A DNA stretch of 64,000 nucleotides from Candidatus Saccharimonadota bacterium (GTDB lineage: Bacteria > Patescibacteriota > Saccharimonadia > Saccharimonadales > Saccharimonadaceae): positions 440,696 through 504,695 of the forward strand of contig JAPLYU010000001.1 of the NCBI GenBank assembly GCA_026395405.1, given 5' to 3'. The translations under genes and the position numbers were made by a program. The notes under the pieces are model-generated. The model was not told the DNA's origin and made no database searches. It worked only from the letters and a program-made list of their open reading frames with translations. Shown in pieces: positions 54,433-61,267 of the stretch (position 1 is the stretch's first letter; each line of letters starts with the position of its first letter).

Positions 54433-55488
54433 ATGGATAAGTTTGACTTCATCTGTCGACCCAAGATGTCATGGCTGACGGTCAACCGCCAGTGCAACTT
54501 CCGTTGTCCGTGGTGCTATGGTGAGGACACCCACTACGAGCCCAAGGACACGATGTCGCTGGCGATGGCCAAGGAGCTAACCAGGATCAACCTCGACGTC
54601 GGAGTCAGATACACCAACATCATCGGTGGTGAACCAACCCTCTGGCCAAGTCTGTTCGAGTTCAATGAGTACTGTAGGCAAGTCGGAATGAGCACCTGCC
54701 TGGTCACGAATGCCGCTCGATTTGGCGATGATTCGTTTTGGGACGCCTACAGGCAAAGTCCCAGCGATGAAGTCTCTGTGTCAGTGAAGACAGTCGACAG
54801 AGATGAGTTCAAGTTCATCACCAAGTCTCGTCTTTTCGACCAGACGATGAGGGGAATCGAACGCGCTATCGGTTTCCACAGTGCAGGCGCATCGACAGTC
54901 TACAACAGCCTTGTCGGTCTTGACGGGCTGAAGCGCATTGCGCTTCGCTGCAAAGAGCTTGGCGCGAGCTACTTCGTCGTTGACCTCTGTACACCTGTTG
55001 TCAGCAAGGACGGAGTTCTGCCGGGCTTCTCGATTGAGCCCACCCAGCTGGCGAAGGACATCATGGTCATCCAGCCGTATCTCGACGAGCTGTACGACGG
55101 AAAGGTCGAAATCGCCATTTACATCCCGCTGTGCCTCTTCCCGGAGGCATTCGTAGAGCTGATGATGGAGAAGCGTCAGCTGACTACCATCTGCCACGTC
55201 TACGATCGCAGCGGCCTCAACTTCGACGTCAATGGTGATGTCATGGTGTGTAACCAGCTGTTCGACTCTTACATCGCCAGAAAGGCGACGGACTACGAAG
55301 ACGGCACTGACCTGATGAAGCAAATCAACAGCAAGGCCGTTCGCAACGATTACAGGCAGTTGCTGCGCTATCCCGCAGACACATGCAGTGACTGCCGCTG
55401 GAACCTGGATTGCCGAGGCGGCTGCCTTCTCAATTGGGTTCTGTACGACTCGTCGATTTGCCACGCCGTCGCAAAGGCTAACGCCTAG
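54433..55488 (+). CDS. Radical SAM/SPASM peptide-modifying enzyme
   Basis: 351 residues. The radical SAM cluster motif is CNFRCPWC (Cys 21, 25, 28) and the SAM-binding GGEP motif is IIGGEPTLWP. The C-terminal region fits the seven-Cys SPASM pattern exactly: CX13GX4C (from ICHVYDRSG to DVMVC), then CX2CX5CX3C (Cys 318, 321, 327, 331) and a final Cys 343. It would thus hold two auxiliary iron-sulfur clusters. Such enzymes install crosslinks in ribosomal peptides (sactipeptides, ranthipeptides, SCIFF, mycofactocin). A 41-codon Cys-bearing peptide gene follows 52 bases later. The gene is GC-rich relative to the region. AGAAGGAG precedes the start. No precursor-recognition (RRE) domain is obvious at the N-terminus. 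Confidence 0.88.
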   Translation: MDKFDFICRPKMSWLTVNRQCNFRCPWCYGEDTHYEPKDTMSLAMAKELTRINLDVGVRYTNIIGGEPTLWPSLFEFNEYCRQVGMSTCLVTNAARFGDDSFWDAYRQSPSDEVSVSVKTVDRDEFKFITKSRLFDQTMRGIERAIGFHSAGASTVYNSLVGLDGLKRIALRCKELGASYFVVDLCTPVVSKDGVLPGFSIEPTQLAKDIMVIQPYLDELYDGKVEIAIYIPLCLFPEAFVELMMEKRQLTTICHVYDRSGLNFDVNGDVMVCNQLFDSYIARKATDYEDGTDLMKQINSKAVRNDYRQLLRYPADTCSDCRWNLDCRGGCLLNWVLYDSSICHAVAKANA

Positions 55489-55540
55489 TGACACCGTGTG
55501 GACACCGATGTATTGTTCTAAAACGGGAGGAGGTGACTCC

Positions 55541-55666
55541 ATGACCAAGCTTATCGACATGATGAAGAAGACCGGTACGACAATCGTTCCGGTACCGGCC
55601 CCTTCATCGTCTAGTTGCGGCAGCCAGGGCAGCAACCATCGCTGCAACCCGAGCAAGTGTCAGTAG
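55541..55666 (+). CDS. Candidate RiPP precursor peptide
   Basis: 41 residues from ATG 55541, which follows a strong GGGAGGAGGTGA site; a longer frame through this region has no start signal. The N-terminal half is leader-like (MTKLIDMMKKTGTTIVP) with a charged amphipathic start. The C-terminal half, after a Pro/Ala hinge VPAP, is SSSSCGSQGSNHRCNPSKCQ with Cys at 26, 35 and 40. It would be the substrate of the radical SAM/SPASM enzyme upstream, with thioether or other links at Cys. I do not recognise a known precursor family. A strong terminator follows. Confidence 0.72.
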   Translation: MTKLIDMMKKTGTTIVPVPAPSSSSCGSQGSNHRCNPSKCQ

Positions 55667-55706
55667 TGATCTGACCACGCTCGGCCTCCGCTGCAAACCC
55701 TCAACC

Positions 55707-55746
55707 GATGCCAGCCGCACAACGCGGCTGGCATCTTTTCTTTTTA
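55707..55746 (+). terminator. Strong terminator of the radical SAM-peptide unit
   Basis: GATGCCAGCCGC pairs perfectly with GCGGCTGGCATC over ACAAC, then TTTTCTTTTT. Confidence 0.92.
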
Positions 55747-55763
55747 TCGATATACTTATTTAT

Positions 55764-56498
55764 ATGAAGCACAATTATAAAATTATTTATGACATCAATA
55801 AAGACATGTGGAATTGGCGCGGTGCGTTATCAGACTTTCGCATGGGATACGATTGGTTTAATAATATAGATAACGACCAAGATCGTAAAATCGCCAAACA
55901 AATTATAGGTTTAAAAAAGAATCAAGCCGAATTAACATTACGACCCCATCTTAAATCAAAAAAAGAAAATCCAAAAAGCAACTTAAATCAATTTATTTCT
56001 ATTGCCGAAAGCGAATTTAAGGCTAAGTTTAATAAAGCTTGTCTGATTTTAGAAAGCATTACTAAAAAACCGATGACGTCTGATAAATTTATCTTCTATG
56101 TCACGACTTTTCCTCGTATGACTTGTTTTTATGATAAACACATAATTTATCTATATAATTCTACCGAAGGCGTTTGGGGAATGCCAATCGACGGATTCTT
56201 GCACGAGGGCCTACATTTCCAATTCGAACATTATTGGCGAAACAATGCCGATTCGCCGGTTTCTAAATTAAGTGACGAGGACTATTTTAATCTAAAAGAG
56301 GCTCTGACGGTCATCCTAGACGAGAGCCTAAAGCCTACTATCACATTGCCCGATGAAAGTTACCCTGAACTAGCATATTTACGTAATCCGCTTCATGAAT
56401 TCTGGAAAAAATACCACAACTTTAATAAGTTAGTTGAATATGGTTTAAAAAACCTATCAAAAAATTCTAAATCTTCCAATAGGGACCGCCACGCCTAG
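55764..56498 (+). CDS. Putative zincin-like protein
   Basis: 244 residues, soluble, no signal peptide. IDGFLHEGLHFQFEHYW (about 146-162) contains an HExxH-like HEGLH, and a later KEALTVILDE may supply a third ligand, so a metallopeptidase fold is possible. No family name can be given. Its TATACT box is seven bases before the ATG, so the message is leaderless. It is AT-rich, unlike the radical SAM gene in the same unit. Its last 13 codons run through repeat J11, so the repeat supplies part of its C-terminus. Confidence 0.6.
   Translation: MKHNYKIIYDINKDMWNWRGALSDFRMGYDWFNNIDNDQDRKIAKQIIGLKKNQAELTLRPHLKSKKENPKSNLNQFISIAESEFKAKFNKACLILESITKKPMTSDKFIFYVTTFPRMTCFYDKHIIYLYNSTEGVWGMPIDGFLHEGLHFQFEHYWRNNADSPVSKLSDEDYFNLKEALTVILDESLKPTITLPDESYPELAYLRNPLHEFWKKYHNFNKLVEYGLKNLSKNSKSSNRDRHA
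56464..56491 (+). repeat. Array boundary repeat J11
   Basis: 28 bases, ATTCTAAATCTTCC then AATAGGGACCGCCA, lying inside the end of the preceding reading frame. It is followed by a GACTTCGTTTTTAG stretch and T run. Confidence 0.75.
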
Positions 56499-56532
56499 GC
56501 TTATCGGAAAAGACTTCGTTTTTAGATTTTTT

Positions 56533-57123
56533 TTAAAGTTTAAACACTGTCAAATTCTTCGGATTCTTTCTTTCCGCAGAGCTTTCGTCACGAACAATAG
56601 CCAAGATAATTTCACTAACTTCTGCCTCTATCCGAATTCCCTGTGGTAAATCTTGTAACGCCTTATCGAATCTTAGCTTCGATAAATCACGCCCGATTGT
56701 CAAATGTGGGATGAAATTATCTTCATAGGCCTTATGTTTGATATCACAAAAATCATTATTATTTTTAACAAAATCGCGCATCTTTAGCTGTAATTTCAAT
56801 AACTCGTCTATTTTTGATGCATTAACCATAATACAGCCATTATCGATTTCATCCTGTCGATCTAAGTACATACCGGCGAATTCTAATTTGATTTTTCCTA
56901 TTTTGTTATTCTTGAAATAATTACCCAATACTTTTTTGAGCTGAATAGCGTACTCGTCACCAACAAAGCGAGGTTGAGTTAGGGTTATATGCATATCGTA
57001 TGGCTCGTCTTCAAGCCTACACGTATCTTTGTTGTATTCTAGGTCATATTGATTCCTAAACTTATCTAGCCAAGCTGGTTTTTTGACTAAATGCACAGTA
57101 GTATATATTGCTGATATCTTCAT
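56533..57123 (-). CDS. 2H phosphoesterase (LigT/2'-5' RNA ligase-like)
   Basis: 196 residues with the two HxT/S-x motifs of the family: DMHITLTQ (about 43-50) and IPHLTIGRDL (about 144-153). These proteins open or close 2',3'-cyclic phosphates, or cleave 2'-5' bonds, in RNA and nucleotides. The substrate is unknown. It is transcribed opposite to most of the array and occupies the J11-J12 unit. TGTTATACT lies ten bases before the start on this strand. Confidence 0.85.
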   Translation of the reverse strand: MKISAIYTTVHLVKKPAWLDKFRNQYDLEYNKDTCRLEDEPYDMHITLTQPRFVGDEYAIQLKKVLGNYFKNNKIGKIKLEFAGMYLDRQDEIDNGCIMVNASKIDELLKLQLKMRDFVKNNNDFCDIKHKAYEDNFIPHLTIGRDLSKLRFDKALQDLPQGIRIEAEVSEIILAIVRDESSAERKNPKNLTVFKL

Positions 57124-57150
57124 CTATAATACTAGTATAACATTTGAAAA

Positions 57151-57178
57151 ATTCTAAAATCATCCCAGAGGGCTGTCA
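57151..57178 (+). repeat. Array boundary repeat J12
   Basis: 28 bases, ATTCTAAAATCATCC then CAGAGGGCTGTCA, followed by CGCCCATGC. Confidence 0.8.
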
Positions 57179-57222
57179 CGCCCATGCTTATTAAAAGTTA
57201 AGCAATTTGATATGATTACTAC

Positions 57223-57729
57223 ATGGATATAAGGTTGTTTTTACGTCCCCCAGAAATAATCGAAGTAGATAGCCCAGTAATTTTTCTAGCAGGTCCAATT
57301 CAGGGAGCTCCGGACTGGCAGTCAGAAGCAAGAAAAATTATTCATAAAATAGACGAGTCAATTGTCGTTGCTTCACCACGTGGCGATTTTAAGAAATCCA
57401 AGTCATTTGTTTATGAAAAACAAGTTGACTGGGAAACACATTATTTAAGAGAGGCTGGAAAAAATGGAGTGGTTTTGTTTTGGTTAGCTGGACAAACTAC
57501 AGACACTCCGGGACGTTCATTCGCACAAACCTCTCGATTTGAGTTGGCTGAATGGAAGGTACGACACGAACGTGATGGAGTTAAATTAACAATTGGAATT
57601 GATGAAAACTTTGGGAATGCACGATATATTAGACGTCGCTTTTCTCAGGACGCACCCGATGTTCAGATTGCCGATTCGCTGGTAGAAACATGTAAAAATG
57701 CAGTTAATTTATTGAATAAAAAGTTCTAA
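57223..57729 (+). CDS. Nucleoside 2-deoxyribosyltransferase-like protein
   Basis: 168 residues. VIFLAGPIQGAPDWQSEA (about 18-35) is the nucleotide-binding start of the family, and FAQTSRFELAEWKVRH (about 100-115) includes the Glu in the position of the catalytic residue. Family members transfer or hydrolyse deoxyribose from nucleosides. TGATATGAT is six bases before the ATG. The reading frame ends AAG TTC TAA, so its stop codon is provided by repeat J13. Confidence 0.78.
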   Translation: MDIRLFLRPPEIIEVDSPVIFLAGPIQGAPDWQSEARKIIHKIDESIVVASPRGDFKKSKSFVYEKQVDWETHYLREAGKNGVVLFWLAGQTTDTPGRSFAQTSRFELAEWKVRHERDGVKLTIGIDENFGNARYIRRRFSQDAPDVQIADSLVETCKNAVNLLNKKF

Positions 57730-57751
57730 AATCATCCACAACTATGTGCCA
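57723..57751 (+). repeat. Array boundary repeat J13
   Basis: 29 bases, GTTCTAAAATCATCC then ACAACTATGTGCCA. Its GTTCTAA contains the stop codon of the preceding gene. Confidence 0.8.
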
Positions 57752-57804
57752 AAATGAATTGCTAAGTATTTATATTCGACTATTTATTTTGATATGATAG
57801 GTTT

Positions 57805-57834
57805 ATGCATACTTTAGAAATAAAAAGGATCTGA
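57805..57834 (+). CDS. Nine-codon upstream reading frame
   Basis: MHTLEIKRI followed by TGA. TGATATGAT at 57790-57798 ends six bases before its ATG, the same leaderless layout as neighbouring genes. Its last codons contain AAAAGGAT, which acts as ribosome-binding site for the ATG directly after the TGA. Confidence 0.45.
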   Translation: MHTLEIKRI

Positions 57835-58671
57835 ATGGAGCTTTCAATAAATACAGATTACGCTGGTGTTGATGTTGGGGATATCGAACATTATCTAAAA
57901 AACATCTCAGATTCGGGTTTCAAGACTATCCAATGGTTACAACATTGGGAGCATGATTTTATCTATACGAAACCGGAAATTGAGCATATTTCAAAAATTT
58001 TGCAAAAATATAAACTATTACTTTACGACATTCATGGCCCGGTCGGGTATGAGAAAAATTGGTTTTCAAACATTGAATATCAAAGGCTAGCAGGAGTTGA
58101 GTTAGTAAAAAACAGAATAGAAATGTGCAAGGCACTCGGCGGATCAGTCGTAGTTATGCACGTACCTAAATTGGATAGTCGTATCGATACCCAATGGATT
58201 CAAGTTAGAAAATCCCTTAATGAACTTCAAGAAACATCAGCTAAGAACAATGTTAGAATTGCACTTGAGAACATGGAATACGAAAGTTTTAATGGAATTA
58301 AAGAACTTTTTTCTGAATATAACTCAGACTTTATTGGCCTTTGTTACGATTCAGGGCACGGAAATATATGTGGAGACGGTCTTGACCAACTTGATTTAGT
58401 AAAGGAAAGATTAATATCTGTGCATCTTCATGATAATAATGGACTCGAAGACCAACACATGCCTATTTTTACAGGTACCGTTGATTGGGAAAAACTTGCA
58501 CAAATCATTGCTGAGTCTCCATATGGAAAATTTCTGACATTCGAAATAATGATGGAACACTCTGGCGCAAATGACGAAAAGCTTTTTCTTGAATCTGCAT
58601 ATAAGGATGGAATGAAACTCTTAAAGATGGTCCAATCCTATGCAGAAAATAAACTTCCCGCAAATGTATAG
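57835..58671 (+). CDS. Xylose isomerase-like TIM-barrel protein
   Basis: 278 residues of the sugar isomerase/epimerase and endonuclease IV-like superfamily. Metal-ligand type segments are YDIHGPVGYE, VVVMHVPK, IALENMEYES (Glu), CYDSGHGNICG (Asp, His), SVHLHDNNG (His) and FEIMMEH (Glu). It is probably a sugar or polyol isomerase; the substrate is unknown. AAAAGGATCTGA precedes the ATG, with the stop of a nine-codon frame abutting it. It shares a unit with a convergent membrane gene. Confidence 0.82.
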   Translation: MELSINTDYAGVDVGDIEHYLKNISDSGFKTIQWLQHWEHDFIYTKPEIEHISKILQKYKLLLYDIHGPVGYEKNWFSNIEYQRLAGVELVKNRIEMCKALGGSVVVMHVPKLDSRIDTQWIQVRKSLNELQETSAKNNVRIALENMEYESFNGIKELFSEYNSDFIGLCYDSGHGNICGDGLDQLDLVKERLISVHLHDNNGLEDQHMPIFTGTVDWEKLAQIIAESPYGKFLTFEIMMEHSGANDEKLFLESAYKDGMKLLKMVQSYAENKLPANV

Positions 58672-58673
58672 TA

Positions 58674-59201
58674 TCAGTCTATTTTTTTGACCCCCGGATA
58701 AGACGTAGAATTCTTTATTTTCCCGTATTCTCTCCAGATGAGCCAAATAATGAATACGTCGAAAACAGTTAATAGAACCATAGTAAATGAAACTTTAACA
58801 AAAATTATTTCATAAAGTTGATACACCGTAAAAATGCCAAGAGTAATCAAAGAGAATGGGTAAGCCCATAGTTTATTTCTAAGAATTCCAATTACGGCAA
58901 TCAATTTAACTGCAGCATGAACCCACAAGTATGCTACCAAAAAATAACGACCGCCGTTTGTATAATGTTGAGATGAATTTATTAGTAAATTTGCAAGGAA
59001 ATCATGTGGGTCACTACTTAATTCCTGATGAGTTGCAAAAACCACGAGGTTATTAAGTTTTTCGGGGCTCAGGAACAAGAACACGAATCCAAGTAATAAT
59101 TCTATTAAACCATCGATACCTTTAAATAGTATCCCTATAACAAATGACTTTTCAAAAAGCGATTTAGGATGTAACCAGTCGATATCTATTTTTTTATCCA
59201 C
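58674..59201 (-). CDS. DUF2127-type membrane protein
   Basis: 175 residues with four hydrophobic helices: FVIGILFKGIDGLIELLLGFVFLFL, FLVAYLWVHAAVKLIAVIGIL, AYPFSLITLGIFTVYQLYEIIF and SFTMVLLTVFDVFIIWLIW. The first helix with KGIDG matches my knowledge of DUF2127, whose function is unknown. It is convergent with the TIM-barrel gene, with two bases between stops. Confidence 0.72.
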   Translation of the reverse strand: MDKKIDIDWLHPKSLFEKSFVIGILFKGIDGLIELLLGFVFLFLSPEKLNNLVVFATHQELSSDPHDFLANLLINSSQHYTNGGRYFLVAYLWVHAAVKLIAVIGILRNKLWAYPFSLITLGIFTVYQLYEIIFVKVSFTMVLLTVFDVFIIWLIWREYGKIKNSTSYPGVKKID

Positions 59202-59234
59202 TATTCTATTTTATAGTAATGTGCTTAATTTTTG

Positions 59235-59265
59235 GTTGCGAACCTTATCCTCTAGGGGACTGCTA
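59235..59265 (+). repeat. Array boundary repeat J14 (last seen)
   Basis: 31 bases, GTTGCGAACCTTATCC then TCTAGGGGACTGCTA, followed by AGC. Shares the GTTGCGAA start with J5. I see no clear copy beyond this point. Confidence 0.65.
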
Positions 59266-59301
59266 AGCTACGACCTAAGGTGTCTATGATATAATTGCCG
59301 C

Positions 59302-59754
59302 GTGGAGAATCATAATACAGACCGTATAGTCAAACGCCGTAAACAAAATATTCCCGAATCATTTATTATCATCAGAATACTATCGATCATACTTGTATTT
59401 ATTGTTCTGGAATATAATTTTATAAAAGTTTGGTCGTTAAGTATTATTTACTTATTAATATTACTGGCAGCGTATACCGTATTTATATTTTATCCCCGAA
59501 AAGTCCCGAACAAAACAATGGATATTGTGAAGTTTGGATTGGGGATTGTATCTTTGTTTGTTGGCCTAAGTTTGTTTTTTAATATTGTTATTAGCATCAT
59601 AAAACATGACTTTCCATTCAATGTCGGTGTTTTTATTACCGTTTATTCAATATTTTGGTTAGTAGTTGGATATATATTAATTATTAAATCTCGCCATATA
59701 AACATAGTTTTGAATTATGCCAAGAAACAATTTAATACAAAACACAATAATTAA
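59302..59754 (+). CDS. Small polytopic membrane protein
   Basis: 150 residues from GTG 59302; TGATATAAT ends six bases earlier, so the message is leaderless with a GTG start. Four hydrophobic helices fill most of the protein, with a basic N-terminus (DRIVKRRKQNIPE) and a basic C-terminus. No family recognised. It is the first gene after the last array repeat. Confidence 0.65.
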   Translation: MENHNTDRIVKRRKQNIPESFIIIRILSIILVFIVLEYNFIKVWSLSIIYLLILLAAYTVFIFYPRKVPNKTMDIVKFGLGIVSLFVGLSLFFNIVISIIKHDFPFNVGVFITVYSIFWLVVGYILIIKSRHINIVLNYAKKQFNTKHNN

Positions 59755-59822
59755 CAGATAAAATGTATGAATTCTTACATTAAATGAAATCGTATTATTA
59801 TAAAATTCAAATGCAAGTTTAA

Positions 59823-59849
59823 GAAAAGAATTGAATAGATTCTTTTCTA
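59823..59849 (+). terminator. Hairpin upstream of the TasA-like genes
   Basis: AGAAAAGAAT pairs perfectly with ATTCTTTTCT over a seven-base loop. It may end the 59302 transcript or form part of the 59911 leader. Confidence 0.5.
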
Positions 59850-59910
59850 ATTCGATGATAGCGCGAGGGTCGATCTGTCATCCGATTAAACTCTTTTGAA
59901 GGGAGAAAGC

Positions 59911-60450
59911 ATGAAGAGATTAGCGTTGAGTCTAGTTTCTATTGCGTTTATATCGATTCTAGCAATAGGCGCCACGAGTGCCTATTTTTCAGATCAATCA
60001 ACCGCAGCAGGAAATACTTTTGCAGCAGGCAGAATAGATTTGGATCTTAATGGAAAAGATAGTCTAACTCATGCATATTCGGTCAATGGAATTGCACCGG
60101 GAGCGTGGGATTATGCTGGACAGGTTGTTTTGAAAAATGACGGTTCTGTTGATGGACGTGCATGGCTAGAGATAAAAAACGTAAAAACAAATGGGAACGG
60201 TGCTTTGGGAAATCTAGTTAAGGCAAGTTTTCAAGAAAACGTATCGCCCTGGACAAGATTTGGTGGCGATAATTCAGTCAAAGCCTCTCAGAATATTAAA
60301 GTCGACCTGTTTGACCTGAAAGCTGGAGCTTCAATGCCTTTAGTTGTTTATGCGGTATGGCCGAATGGTACTCCAGCAACAGATAATCCAGCTCAGGGTG
60401 AAATCACCACATTCGTTGTTGTTTTCCATCTTGATCAAAAAATGCATTAA
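59911..60450 (+). CDS. TasA/camelysin-like secreted fibre protein 1
   Basis: 179 residues from ATG 59911 after AAGGGAG. The signal peptide MKRLALSLVSIAFISILAIGATSAYFSDQ has the SAYFSD pattern typical of SipW-processed TasA and camelysin proteins. The mature part is a beta-sandwich-like domain with LVVYAVWPNGT near the end. TasA proteins form biofilm fibres outside the cell. It lies with a paralogue and a SipW-like signal peptidase. Confidence 0.82.
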   Translation: MKRLALSLVSIAFISILAIGATSAYFSDQSTAAGNTFAAGRIDLDLNGKDSLTHAYSVNGIAPGAWDYAGQVVLKNDGSVDGRAWLEIKNVKTNGNGALGNLVKASFQENVSPWTRFGGDNSVKASQNIKVDLFDLKAGASMPLVVYAVWPNGTPATDNPAQGEITTFVVVFHLDQKMH

Positions 60451-60600
60451 AAGTATTTCAAAAACCTAAGTAGTTACATTTAAATAAAAACTAATATAGA
60501 AACGAATTTTTTAAAAGTATCTGAATGGGTTTACGGAAAAAACCGTTAAAAATTAATACGAGTATTTTACTTTAAATTTAAAAACTAAGGAGATAATCTA

Positions 60601-61173
60601 ATGAAAAGGATAGCTTTAAGTTTAATGACTATCGCAGTCGTTTTGACGATGTCGATAGCAGCAACTGGTGCGTATTTCAGTGATACTGCGGTCGTAAGGG
60701 GTAATACATTTTCGACTGGTTCAGTAAAAATCGGAAATGTTAGTGGAAATTCAATTTCTGTAACAAACCTAGTACCCGGGGATTGGACAGGATATTATCC
60801 GTTTAACGTTCCATACATAGGCTCGATTAACGCAGATATTTACACGGGTGTTACCGGTGCAAATCCTGGCACCCCATCAAACGAGTTTGCCGATAAACTA
60901 ACGGTCGATATATACAGCTATGATACTGGTACCGCAGTATGGAGTGGGCTAGCAAAAGATTTATCTGGAAACTGGCTTAAGGTTGCTTCAAACGTAGCTC
61001 CAAATGCTACAAAGCATTATGGGATCAGATTTATGCTTGATCCTAATGTTGATGACACATATCAAAATATAAATAATATTGACACTACTTTCTTAATATA
61101 CGCAGTCCAAGCAAACGGACCCGCCCCAGGTAGTATCGGAATTCCATATGGCTTCAAGGGTAATTACTACTAG
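60601..61173 (+). CDS. TasA/camelysin-like secreted fibre protein 2
   Basis: 190 residues. MKRIALSLMTIAVVLTMSIAATGAYFSDTAVVRGNTFSTGS parallels the first copy, including the AYFSD cleavage context and the GNTF segment. The rest is diverged, so this is an old duplication. AAGGAGAT precedes the start. A 150-base gap separates it from copy 1, with a weak hairpin near 60530-60550. Confidence 0.82.
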   Translation: MKRIALSLMTIAVVLTMSIAATGAYFSDTAVVRGNTFSTGSVKIGNVSGNSISVTNLVPGDWTGYYPFNVPYIGSINADIYTGVTGANPGTPSNEFADKLTVDIYSYDTGTAVWSGLAKDLSGNWLKVASNVAPNATKHYGIRFMLDPNVDDTYQNINNIDTTFLIYAVQANGPAPGSIGIPYGFKGNYY

Positions 61174-61193
61174 TATGTAAATCTAGCTTCATC

Positions 61194-61221
61194 GGTTGCC
61201 CCGGCAAACCTAGGGGCAACT
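61194..61221 (+). promoter_or_regulatory. Hairpin between the fibre genes and the signal peptidase
   Basis: GTTGCCCC at 61195-61202 pairs with GGGGCAAC at 61213-61220. There is no T-tract, so it may be an attenuating or processing hairpin that lowers peptidase expression relative to the fibre subunits. Confidence 0.5.
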
Positions 61222-61267
61222 AAATGAGGCTAGATAAATTAATGACGAAAGGGTATAGAATAAAGCT

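Noticed and set aside
54781-55656. A 291-codon minus-strand reading frame
   Set aside because: It is the shadow of the GC-rich radical SAM gene, whose motifs are unmistakable on the plus strand.
57832-57834. TGA as a sense codon (code 25)
   Set aside because: TGA serves as a normal stop at the ends of the 50870 and 52961 genes and the cupredoxin, and long genes contain no in-frame TGA.
42885-59265. The repeats as a CRISPR array
   Set aside because: Spacing ranges from 81 bases to several kilobases, the units contain genes, and no cas genes are present.
42885-59265. The repeats as classical integron attC sites
   Set aside because: GTTCTAA does not fit the GTTRRRY core, paired RYYYAAC/GTTRRRY ends are not visible, and no integron integrase is in the window.
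42964-59265. A reverse transcriptase, integrase or transposase gene in the array
   Set aside because: I read every sizeable protein and saw no matching catalytic motifs; such a gene must lie elsewhere if it exists.
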